25,777 nt of DNA from RGIG4079 sp045531405 (lineage in GTDB: Bacteria; Bacteroidota; Bacteroidia; Bacteroidales; Muribaculaceae), in assembly GCA_045531405.1 (NCBI GenBank), contig JAZSDX010000055.1, positions 1 to 25,777 on the forward strand, read 5' to 3'. Position 1 is the stretch's first letter. The number at the start of each line of letters is the position of its first letter. Both the position numbers and the translations under genes were made by a program. Below the pieces are notes generated by a model. The model had not been told where the DNA came from and made no database searches. It saw nothing but the letters and a program-made list of their open reading frames with translations. Below are positions 1 to 7,918 of this stretch, piece after piece.

Positions 1-564
1 AATATCGACTTTCATTGTGACGCCATTTAATTTATAATACCATTTATGATAATACTCAATCTCTTTCCCCTCAACAATAAAAGCTTCCATTCCTTCCTCT
101 ATAAATGTAGGGATGTCCTGTTCCTTTCCTGATCTGAGAACGAAAATTCTTCCTTCATCGGCCACCTCTTTGCAAGCATCCCATACGGCTTGTGTGTAAG
201 CATTGAAATAAGAGTGTTTGATAGAGCTTTCACTACATATGAATCTTATTATATAACTCGTAGGAGTGTTCTCCAATTCATTTTCACCATAGAACCAAAA
301 AGCTTCCATAATGGTTGAGGTTTTCGGTTTGCCGATTTCAAAGCCACCAATCTCTTTTACTTTGTCAAGATAGGGTTTATGCTTAAACGCTTCATCGTTC
401 GGATCGATAGCCTCCCATTCGCTTTTCACGCTTTTCGAAGCCTTTGTTTCCTTCTTCACTTCGGCAGTTCCTTCCGAACTGTCCTTCTTGGCATTTCCAC
501 CACCGCAAGCAGTCATAATCACGAGGCTTGCCAAACATACCATTGAAATAAATACTTTTTTCAT
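1..564 (-). CDS. Lipoprotein of unknown function, 3' end outside window
   Basis: The reading frame opens with ATG at 562-564 and stays open for 188 codons to the window edge, so the C-terminus is missing. The N-terminus is a short basic stretch and a hydrophobic core ending in the lipobox VIMTAC, with Cys20 as the likely lipidated residue. A Gly, Lys and Ser/Glu-rich linker follows (residues 21-45). The rest is a mixed, aromatic-rich globular region that I do not recognise. It starts 21 bases after the stop of the DUF4412-like gene and is probably the last visible gene of the cluster that begins at 6580. A lipoprotein anchored in the envelope is certain enough; its role is unknown. Confidence 0.85.
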   Translation of the reverse strand, partial: MKKVFISMVCLASLVIMTACGGGNAKKDSSEGTAEVKKETKASKSVKSEWEAIDPNDEAFKHKPYLDKVKEIGGFEIGKPKTSTIMEAFWFYGENELENTPTSYIIRFICSESSIKHSYFNAYTQAVWDACKEVADEGRIFVLRSGKEQDIPTFIEEGMEAFIVEGKEIEYYHKWYYKLNGVTMKVDI

Positions 565-585
565 ATCTGTGAGTTTTAAGAGTTA

Positions 586-1302
586 TTATTTCTTCTTTCC
601 TCCGCCCATCATTTCCATTAGGGCATTCATTACATCAGCCTCCTTGGATTCTGTCTTCTTTTGGTTTCCTTGTTTATCGGATTTCTTAGTACCGCCCAAT
701 ATTTCCATTATTCCACCTAACGGCAAATCACCTCCATTATAATCTTTCGGCAACTCAAACATACTTGCTGGCTGCGTACCGAGTTTGATGTTGCGACGCA
801 CAAGATAGCCACCCGGATTAACCATATCGCTCTCTTGGATTACCATATTATAAGGTTCGTAAACCCATTCGTCCTTGTCGGAATATGAAGTCGTCCCGTT
901 TTCGTGACTGGTGGCGGTTTCTACATAATAATGATTACAATCGTACCCTTCCACTGTCTCCTGACCTCGATGTGTCCGCTTGCTCTTATTACCTGCCAAA
1001 TTGAGCGAACCGCCCATGAATGTACCGGCTTTTACACTTGAAAGAGGAATGGCTATCCACGAACCGTTACCAATCTGCGTGTATATTTTTGCAGAATCGG
1101 CACGAAATATCATTATGGTACACTTCCCGTTAGGGTCGTATGACTCCACACGCATCTTGTCGGGCATAATCCACTCCTTGGCTCTGAGTTTACCTGAACC
1201 TTTCTCATAGACTTCACTGTAACTTGGCGAGGTCTTGATTTGACCCATCACAGATGTTGCTCCCAGCAACACAGCGAATAATGATAATATCAGTTTCTTC
1301 AT
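586..1302 (-). CDS. Secreted DUF4412-like protein
   Basis: A 238-residue exported protein with a signal peptide (MKKLILSLF... cleaved near VMG-Q). After it come short beta-strand-like segments with the layout seen in DUF4412/LolA-like proteins: 'MPDKMRVES', 'IYTQIGNGSW', 'EGYDCNHYYVET', then a 'Y..NMVIQES' segment describing charge and hydrophobic alternation. The tail (about residues 190-238) is low complexity, Lys/Glu and Met/Gly rich, ending in GGGKKK. An ATG two codons upstream (1306-1308) is also possible; I chose 1302 because the signal peptide then begins with MKK, as in the gene before it. It lies 23 bases from the preceding gene and 21 from the next. The family call is by pattern only. 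Such proteins are thought to sit in the periplasm or outer membrane; the ligand is unknown. Confidence 0.82.
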   Translation of the reverse strand: MKKLILSLFAVLLGATSVMGQIKTSPSYSEVYEKGSGKLRAKEWIMPDKMRVESYDPNGKCTIMIFRADSAKIYTQIGNGSWIAIPLSSVKAGTFMGGSLNLAGNKSKRTHRGQETVEGYDCNHYYVETATSHENGTTSYSDKDEWVYEPYNMVIQESDMVNPGGYLVRRNIKLGTQPASMFELPKDYNGGDLPLGGIMEILGGTKKSDKQGNQKKTESKEADVMNALMEMMGGGKKK

Positions 1303-1325
1303 AATCATTTTTAATTTAATTTTTA

Positions 1326-2207
1326 TTACATTTTCCTCTTTATATCGAACCAGAATTGCCCGAACAAATCAAGTTCGGCATTCACATAGCACTCATACGT
1401 TATCCCTTGGTGGGTATAAGTCCACCAATGCGTGGTTCTGCCCGTGATTAACGACAAATTGGGTGTGCTTCCCGAGATGTCTCTGCCCTGCATTGGGTCG
1501 ATGCTCGAAGCATTTTGAGCACAAGCCTTATAGAGTTTTTCAGCCCACACCTTTACATCGGCAATGGTTGGGATATAGCCTGTTACAAATTTTGCCCTAA
1601 CCACAGCATACCAAGGCGAACCTTCTTCCCACTGAGGTATGAGCGACTTAGTTGAAGTCGCCAGTTCTACATTGATTTCACGAGTATGCTTGGGAATGAA
1701 TCCACTCTCGTCGGTAATGCCAATGGGGTTCAACACTCCCTTCTTGTAGTCCAGTTCCATCTTGTCGGGTGAATGAGGTGTCAATTGGATTACCATTGTC
1801 GAACCGGGAATCTTCTTGTATCGCATAATCGATATATCACCCACAAAATTACATGCCATAGCCACATGAACGTTTTGCTTGTCGCCCTTCGTTCCCACAG
1901 GGAAGTAATAATTGAGGTGCGACTGTCCCTTGTAGGCAGTTCCACGACGAATGTTCTTTTTGGATTTCTCGTAACGGTTTTGATGCAAGAAACCGAGGTT
2001 ATCCATTTGCTCTATCCAGTCCAACACTTGTTGTTGGGTAGCTTGATAAATTATCAACGATTCCTTTTTGTCCACATGTAACACCTTGGCTCCCTCCACT
2101 TGTGGAATACCGAGGGGGTCGAACAACTCGTGTGGATAACTCACAATCTGGGCTTGAACGAATGCGCACCCAAACAAAGTCATCAGTATAAATAACAGTT
2201 TTTTCAT
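1326..2207 (-). CDS. Secreted protein of unknown function
   Basis: A 293-residue protein starting with a clean signal peptide (MKKLLFILM... ending FVQAQ). The longer frame up to 2243 would start with TTG and put 12 polar residues before the signal peptide, so the ATG at 2205-2207 is preferred; this leaves 39 bases to the upstream gene. I do not recognise the mature part. It has a beta-rich look with several aromatic patches ('LNYYFPVG', 'GSPWYAVVRAKF', 'THWWTYTH', 'QFWFDIKRK'), a polar middle, and a strongly basic C-terminus. No catalytic motif or membrane segment stands out. It sits between two DUF4412-like or DUF4412-containing genes in the same cluster, which suggests a shared envelope task, but that is inference. 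Confidence 0.8.
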   Translation of the reverse strand: MKKLLFILMTLFGCAFVQAQIVSYPHELFDPLGIPQVEGAKVLHVDKKESLIIYQATQQQVLDWIEQMDNLGFLHQNRYEKSKKNIRRGTAYKGQSHLNYYFPVGTKGDKQNVHVAMACNFVGDISIMRYKKIPGSTMVIQLTPHSPDKMELDYKKGVLNPIGITDESGFIPKHTREINVELATSTKSLIPQWEEGSPWYAVVRAKFVTGYIPTIADVKVWAEKLYKACAQNASSIDPMQGRDISGSTPNLSLITGRTTHWWTYTHQGITYECYVNAELDLFGQFWFDIKRKM

Positions 2208-2246
2208 AATCACACTGTTTATTGTTTGTATCCTTATATTCAAGAA

Positions 2247-5200
2247 TTAATAATATTCAGTCATTTTAATAAAGCCGAAGTTGTAACCTACGTGGCGTTC
2301 CACACGCACTGTGTTACCGGTGCGATATTCGGTTCTTCCTTTTGTGATATTGAAACCTTCGACACCACCTGTATAATTTCGGTTATATACAATGGTTGAG
2401 TTGGTTGTATTTCCTTCTTTGTCAATGGTGCGTGCACGTTGGCGAAGATTTTTGTATTCGCTGACGGGGATAAACTTTGAAGCACCACCCATAGCGGCTT
2501 TGCCTACTACATCAACCATTTTGCCTACAACTTTTTTGCCTGCCCATTTGCCTATTGTTTTTGTATATCCTTCTGGGTCTTGACTGTGTGGATTATCGGC
2601 AAGACTTTCATAAGTAGTGTACTCTGAACGTTCACCGGTTGTGAGATTGTTTATACTGGTCGTTCCGGTTGCATCATTATGCGAGATAAACGAATATTGG
2701 TCATTCTTCTTTTGCAATCCAAAAGAACCCCAAGGCAACGGAATATCCACTCTCCACCCCGGTTTGGGCTTTTCGCCATAGTTCTTGAGTTCACCACCAC
2801 TCTTGTGGATAACCGGAATTTTAGGCATATCAAGCTGTGAAATAATGCTCATTGTTTCTTTGGCTTGTATTTCCAACGATTGCACATATTGAGCCCACAT
2901 TTGCTCTACATTAAGACCGAAACCGGCTCCTCTGTTCAAACTATATGCCCATTTATGATAAATTTTTTGTGCAACCTCATTGAGGATATATTCCTGCATA
3001 TAAGTGTTTTCGCAATATCCCACAAGCGATGTCATTGTAGCCCAATATTCCTCAAGTAGAGGTCGCTCGTAGGTTTCATAGTGCCATTTTTCCACATCAA
3101 GCACAGCTGTCCACATAGCGTCATAATAATTTCGCACTAATCGTTTACCTAACGGTATTTTGCATCTTATGCACTCAAGTTCACATTTCAGTTCTTCAAC
3201 CTTAGTTTCAGCGTGTTTTTTGCATTCTATTTCAGCCAATTCACACTCCCAAACACCGCCGGCATATATTTCCCACTCATTTTGACCGGTTTTCATCGCC
3301 AAGTCATTACGCTTCTCTAATTCGGTGAGATGTTCGGGATATGTCCCAAATGTTTGCTCACCGCGATGACAAGCCCAACCTTTTGTTTCACGATCAAGCA
3401 AGTCCTCATAATAGAACTGCCACAAGTAGATACACCAATATTGACGGGCATCGAGCAGATAACTGCCGTCGCCACTGCCACGTGCCTGTTGCGACGCCAT
3501 GGCATATAAATCCATTTCGGGTATCGTTGGCATTTGTAAAATATCTTCGGTTACACCATGAGCATTTACCAACTCTGAGGCATACTTATCAACATCTTCA
3601 AGCAAATCTTTCGTATTACGTGTACCCATAGCCAATATTGCTCCAATTGATGGGTGTTCCATCGCCAATTGGTCATTTCGAGCACTCAGGCTATCTACAC
3701 GTGCGGTCATTTCCTTATCACGCTTATCAAGCGACTGATATGTAGAATGAATCTTGCCATTTTCACACAACCATGGCAATGATTTCATATCGGCAGGAAT
3801 GTTCTCTACCGGATTTAAGAACCCCGATTTCGTTGCTCTCATAAGCGATTCCTTATTTTCTTCTGAGAAAACATCATTGAACAACTGCTCATAATCAAAA
3901 CCTTCACAGATTTTGAGTTTGGCAGTCTCCATCGCCATTCTCAATGAGAACATTTGTGATGCAGTAATATTACTAAAGTAATTTTCGGCACTCTTAAACA
4001 ATGTTTTTGCCGCATCGACATATTTTCCCTCGGCAAGATTGATTGAGGTCAACACTTGATATGCAAGTCCAAAATCGGGAGCGTTTCTAATCGCCTTATC
4101 CACATATCGACGAGCTGTAACAAAATCTCCCTTTTCAAAATAATACTCACCCAAGTTAAGTGCCACAGTGGGATTGTCGGAGTCATATTTTTCAGCTGCT
4201 TCCCAATATACTTTAGCATTATCCATGTCGTTTTTGTAGGCAAACAATATGCCTGCATTGTTATATGTCAATGCCGATGGACATAACATACACGACGCAA
4301 CAGCACGCTCAATCATATCGCCTGTTACACAACCTATTTCAGCTACCGAAATCAAGTCGCCATTATAACTCAACACATAGCTCACAGCCTCATCTTGCGT
4401 CATATTCTTCGTTTCTTCCACAAAGGCGTTAAAAGCGTCCCATACTCCATCATCGGTAACATCAAGAGCCATATCAACCTCAATTTGTTGTGGGGTGTCA
4501 AATTGATCGATATATACTATTTGGGCAACATCATGCTCATCGGTAACGGTAATCATACCCATGTTACCACCGGCAGCCAATTCACAACCTTGCGACGGGT
4601 CAACCCATGGCGATGAGCAACGAGGTGGCTCAGGGGCATTTTGTACTAATTGCTCACGAGCATTTTGCTCGTCCATCATTTCCAATCCTTGCATCATGGC
4701 ATCGGCATCGGGCAGCATTTGTTTCACTGCATGTTCGGCTTGCGACCTTGTCATGCCTCCCATCATCTGAATTTGTATCATCTGCTCGCGATATTCAGGG
4801 CTCGACATAAATTCTATTTGTTTTCTTGTCGTCTCATCCATTTGATTTGACGAGCCACCCATGCCCATAGCACCCTTAATATCGCTCATGCTCATTCCCT
4901 CGGGTAATCCTTCGGCTCCAACGAGTTGCTCTATCATCTTATCGTCTATTTGCCCACTCATCAACTTCTTTAAGTCAAAACCGGCAGGCAATTCTTTTTC
5001 AAGGCTTTTCATAGTCTCTTCATCGACATATTTTGATATATCGGTACTCATTGAAGGCATTGCACTCATGCCTGCCGACGCTTTTTTCCACTCTTTACCG
5101 AGACAGAATATTGCCGATTGAGGTATCTTCGTGTCAAACGACAATAGGCTCAATTTACCTATTCCAGAGCTTTCCAAGCCCAAATCTATAACAGCAACCT

Positions 5201-5663
5201 TTGTGGTATTATAATAGAATGTAACTTCATGACCTTTGCTACTGCGATACTGGTCGTAATAATACTTCACACCGTTTAGATTACACTCTCCTTGTTTCTT
5301 AAAGGTCAAACGTCCGATATCGCCTAAATCGGGTTCATTTGGATTTATCGGATTAACAGTATATGTCTTGTTTTTTTCATCAAGCATATAATTGAAGCCG
5401 TTGGCTGTCAACGTTACCATGCCCATATTGGGAAGATGAGTATATGTAACGCCACCCTTTACAGCTATTTCAAATGTGGGCATCATTGATTGAGTTGCCC
5501 CCTCATCTTCAATCTTCATCAACCCTGAGACTTTCATATAGAATTTCCCCTTATTGATGGCATTGACAATGCGTTGCGACACAAGTTCCTTACTCGCATT
5601 TTGAGCTATAGCAACATTGCCAAATGCACACGCTAACAACACATATATTATTAATCTTTTCAT
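2247..5663 (-). CDS. Very large secreted protein with DUF4412-like N-terminus and TPRs
   Basis: This 1138-residue protein dominates the cluster. Residues 1-20 are a signal peptide (cleavage near AIA-Q). Residues about 25-190 have the beta-rich pattern of the DUF4412/LolA-like group, resembling the small protein at 586-1302. Residues 199-335 are helical and unusually Met-rich. Residues about 466-560 contain tandem TPR-like helices ('AYKNDMDNAKVYWEAAEKY', 'EYYFEKGDFVTARRYVDKA', 'NLAEGKYVDAAKTLFKSA'). Residues 740-900 are helical, aromatic and Cys-rich (Cys744, 765, 807, 814, 827, 831, 834, 884). The last 150 residues look like repetitive beta structure. The gaps are 17 bases to the upstream gene and 39 to the downstream one. 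I do not recognise the whole architecture; TPRs suggest protein binding outside the cytoplasm. Confidence 0.88.
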   Translation of the reverse strand: MKRLIIYVLLACAFGNVAIAQNASKELVSQRIVNAINKGKFYMKVSGLMKIEDEGATQSMMPTFEIAVKGGVTYTHLPNMGMVTLTANGFNYMLDEKNKTYTVNPINPNEPDLGDIGRLTFKKQGECNLNGVKYYYDQYRSSKGHEVTFYYNTTKVAVIDLGLESSGIGKLSLLSFDTKIPQSAIFCLGKEWKKASAGMSAMPSMSTDISKYVDEETMKSLEKELPAGFDLKKLMSGQIDDKMIEQLVGAEGLPEGMSMSDIKGAMGMGGSSNQMDETTRKQIEFMSSPEYREQMIQIQMMGGMTRSQAEHAVKQMLPDADAMMQGLEMMDEQNAREQLVQNAPEPPRCSSPWVDPSQGCELAAGGNMGMITVTDEHDVAQIVYIDQFDTPQQIEVDMALDVTDDGVWDAFNAFVEETKNMTQDEAVSYVLSYNGDLISVAEIGCVTGDMIERAVASCMLCPSALTYNNAGILFAYKNDMDNAKVYWEAAEKYDSDNPTVALNLGEYYFEKGDFVTARRYVDKAIRNAPDFGLAYQVLTSINLAEGKYVDAAKTLFKSAENYFSNITASQMFSLRMAMETAKLKICEGFDYEQLFNDVFSEENKESLMRATKSGFLNPVENIPADMKSLPWLCENGKIHSTYQSLDKRDKEMTARVDSLSARNDQLAMEHPSIGAILAMGTRNTKDLLEDVDKYASELVNAHGVTEDILQMPTIPEMDLYAMASQQARGSGDGSYLLDARQYWCIYLWQFYYEDLLDRETKGWACHRGEQTFGTYPEHLTELEKRNDLAMKTGQNEWEIYAGGVWECELAEIECKKHAETKVEELKCELECIRCKIPLGKRLVRNYYDAMWTAVLDVEKWHYETYERPLLEEYWATMTSLVGYCENTYMQEYILNEVAQKIYHKWAYSLNRGAGFGLNVEQMWAQYVQSLEIQAKETMSIISQLDMPKIPVIHKSGGELKNYGEKPKPGWRVDIPLPWGSFGLQKKNDQYSFISHNDATGTTSINNLTTGERSEYTTYESLADNPHSQDPEGYTKTIGKWAGKKVVGKMVDVVGKAAMGGASKFIPVSEYKNLRQRARTIDKEGNTTNSTIVYNRNYTGGVEGFNITKGRTEYRTGNTVRVERHVGYNFGFIKMTEYY

Positions 5664-5680
5664 AATTATATCGTTTTAAG

Positions 5681-6580
5681 TTACCAAATATCTACTTTAA
5701 CACCACCTTTTTCCTTGAAGATGCGATTGGCGGCTTTTTGAAGGCTTTCCGACTTGGAACTATCATGAATAAACGGCTCCAACACATTCCCTCGATAGTC
5801 GATAATGCCCCATTTCTTTTGGGCGTTTTGTGCTTTCAGTATTCGGCAATCATTGTAGAATATCAGGTTTCTATACCCTGAAAGCAATACTCGACCACTC
5901 TTATCGATCATCTCGGCAGCATTTGCCAAATGACCAATAATATACCCGTCATTGGTGAAGTGGAATTGTTTGCCCTCAGCTCCCATATTAAATCCGCCAT
6001 AGCGTTCTGACTCAATGGAAACCTTGCCTTTTGCAACATCAATAAATCCCTGACGACGTTTGCCATCGGCTGTTCGGGTTTCTACCCTAACCATGCCATT
6101 CACCTCTTTAGATGCAGAATAAAAGAAACGATTATCAACACAATAACGACGAATATTCTCTTTTAATGCAACAGGGTCAGAGCTGGGATTTGATGCCATT
6201 TGTGCTAATTTGGCTTGATTCTCGGCATCTTTCTCCAATTGTGCATTCATCTCGGTTTTCAACCGTTGAATGTCGGCATCGGTAACGAGACCTCTCTTTT
6301 TAAGTTCTTCCATCTTGGCAAATGCCTCATTCATCTTGTCAGCATCTGATTTACCTTGCGAGCGATTACTTTGATTTTCTGTTATCATCACATAGTCGGA
6401 GTGTTTTTTCAACTCTACGGCAAGGTTATAGAACTCATCGGTATTGGCATCTTTTTCAAGTACTACCCCAACCTGTTCATAACTCCCTTTTCCCGTGAGA
6501 GCCGACACATTGACAATAACCGTTTGAGCCATAGCCATTGTAGAAGTCATTAGAATCAGAGATAAGATTGTTGTTTTCAT
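5681..6580 (-). CDS. Secreted coiled-coil protein with WG-like C-terminus
   Basis: A 299-residue exported protein and the first gene of the five-gene cluster. Residues 1-19 are a signal peptide ending MAMAQ. Residues about 78-128 are a charged helix likely to form a coiled coil (Lys, Glu, Asp and Ala rich). The C-terminal half has three short units that resemble KWG/WG repeats of beta-propeller-like proteins: 'QGFIDVAKGKV', 'AEMIDKSGRVLL' and 'KKWGIIDYRGNVLEP' (about residues 177-270). Only the last matches closely, so the repeat call is tentative. It follows the terminator at 6611-6655, so it should have its own promoter, although I found no convincing one in the 82-base gap. Function unknown; it probably acts in the periplasm or at the outer membrane. 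Confidence 0.83.
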   Translation of the reverse strand: MKTTILSLILMTSTMAMAQTVIVNVSALTGKGSYEQVGVVLEKDANTDEFYNLAVELKKHSDYVMITENQSNRSQGKSDADKMNEAFAKMEELKKRGLVTDADIQRLKTEMNAQLEKDAENQAKLAQMASNPSSDPVALKENIRRYCVDNRFFYSASKEVNGMVRVETRTADGKRRQGFIDVAKGKVSIESERYGGFNMGAEGKQFHFTNDGYIIGHLANAAEMIDKSGRVLLSGYRNLIFYNDCRILKAQNAQKKWGIIDYRGNVLEPFIHDSSKSESLQKAANRIFKEKGGVKVDIW

Positions 6581-6610
6581 ATTGCCAAGTATATATGTTT
6601 ATTTGTAATC

Positions 6611-6655
6611 AAAAACAAGACAAGCGAGGGGTATGTAAAATTTCACACCCCTCAC
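6611..6655 (-). terminator. Rho-independent terminator after the vWA lipoprotein gene
   Basis: On the minus strand a 12-bp stem (arms at 6644-6655 and 6624-6635, core GAGGGGT/ACCCCTC, two G-U pairs) closes an 8-base loop. It is followed by a T-rich run ending near 6611. It lies 8 bases past the stop codon of the gene at 6663-7820 and separates it from the five-gene cluster. Confidence 0.85.
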
Positions 6656-6662
6656 AACTATT

Positions 6663-7820
6663 TTATTGTTTTACAAATTGAATATCAATAAATTCACGCA
6701 CTGATTTCACAGTTTTATCAGGTGAAAGTATTGTAATTTTAACAGTATGACTACCGGTTTTCAAATCATTTGTCAAATGGAATTTTAGACTATTAGAATT
6801 AGTTAATGCTCCGGTTACAGGAAGAGAATCAAGTGAAACTCCTGAAAAATCAGATGGAGCATCTAAGATCGAAGTACCTCCGGTATATTCCGACATGAGC
6901 CAAGGTTTTTCATCATAATAATCTTCCCAATATGAATAAGAGTCATCATAATAGTCGCTACCACTGAATACAGTATGGATAGTTCCTTGCCATGATTTCC
7001 AATCATTTTGTGATTCAATTGATTTAACCGAAAATGCTTTTTTGCTTTCGCCACCAGGTTGATTGGGCTCATCGGTAAAGTTAACATATAGACGATTAGC
7101 ACCAGAACGGAAATTGAAATTTTTATCAGCAAAATGTAATGCGGCACCACCACATTCGCCCCATGTATCATAATCATTTGCAAGTGTTGATAATTCAACT
7201 GAGTTGTTTCCTACAAATCCTTCTGTGCGAGATGTGCCTGTATAATACTCACGATTTAAATAATTGTATAAACTATCGGGATTATCCAAATCTAATGCAC
7301 CACTGATATATCCATCTTCATAACCTACGCAACCTAATTGCAAATCAAACATTGATTCAAGTTTTAATGACCAATTTTTTATCTCGGCTGCTAACAAGTC
7401 GGCTTCTTCATACATACTTCCACTATTGTCAACCAAGAACACCAAATCAACAAGGCTTTTTGCTGCTCTACTTCGTGCTGACTCATTCTTGACTACAAGA
7501 ACACTTCGTGGTGTTCCATCTATATCAAGCCATATATTCTGCCCACTTGTCTGTGTCCCGAATAAATCAAGCCATTCTCCTGTTGCTGTATTGAAAATTC
7601 CGGTCATACTCATAATTCCCACATTACCATCTACCGAAAAACCGACATTAGGAATACTAACATTTGATTCTTTAGGATCTACATAAGGAGTTTCTCCAGC
7701 CAAGCTATTATCAGGAATCCCCGTTTCATTTTCAACAATAGGTGAATCTTCTTCATTGCTACATGCGGTCATTGCACACAACAATATACTTGCAAGAATA
7801 ATTAAAAAGTTCCTTTTCAT
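6663..7820 (-). CDS. Lipoprotein with von Willebrand factor A domain
   Basis: A 385-residue lipoprotein. The lipobox AMTAC gives Cys20, and the residues after it (SNEED) resemble the acidic signal that sends Bacteroidota lipoproteins to the cell surface. After a linker and a beta-rich stretch (residues 50-115), a vWA domain begins with 'LVFLVDNSGSM': Asp131, Ser133 and Ser135 form the metal-binding DxSxS motif. A further MIDAS-like aspartate is Asp250 in 'LYVNFTDEP'. 'GECGGAALHFA' (221-231) fits the segment of vWA proteins where the Gly-Gly helix starts. The acidic, Tyr-rich stretch 289-304 is odd. The last 50 residues look like an Ig-like or jelly-roll strand set. vWA domains bind proteins through a divalent metal ion; the partner is unknown. 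It is followed by a terminator and thus forms its own transcription unit or the end of one starting at 9229. Confidence 0.9.
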   Translation of the reverse strand: MKRNFLIILASILLCAMTACSNEEDSPIVENETGIPDNSLAGETPYVDPKESNVSIPNVGFSVDGNVGIMSMTGIFNTATGEWLDLFGTQTSGQNIWLDIDGTPRSVLVVKNESARSRAAKSLVDLVFLVDNSGSMYEEADLLAAEIKNWSLKLESMFDLQLGCVGYEDGYISGALDLDNPDSLYNYLNREYYTGTSRTEGFVGNNSVELSTLANDYDTWGECGGAALHFADKNFNFRSGANRLYVNFTDEPNQPGGESKKAFSVKSIESQNDWKSWQGTIHTVFSGSDYYDDSYSYWEDYYDEKPWLMSEYTGGTSILDAPSDFSGVSLDSLPVTGALTNSNSLKFHLTNDLKTGSHTVKITILSPDKTVKSVREFIDIQFVKQ

Positions 7821-7918
7821 AATAAATAGTATTTATATTGTTAATTAAATTTCGTTTTTATAGCTACATCAAATTGATATCGTTATTCGACATAGTTCAA
7901 ACAAGCTTAGCACTGCTT

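Noticed and set aside
2205..2243. A longer start (TTG at 2243) for the secreted protein ending at 1326.
   Set aside because: It places 12 polar residues before a perfect signal peptide; the ATG at 2207 is better.
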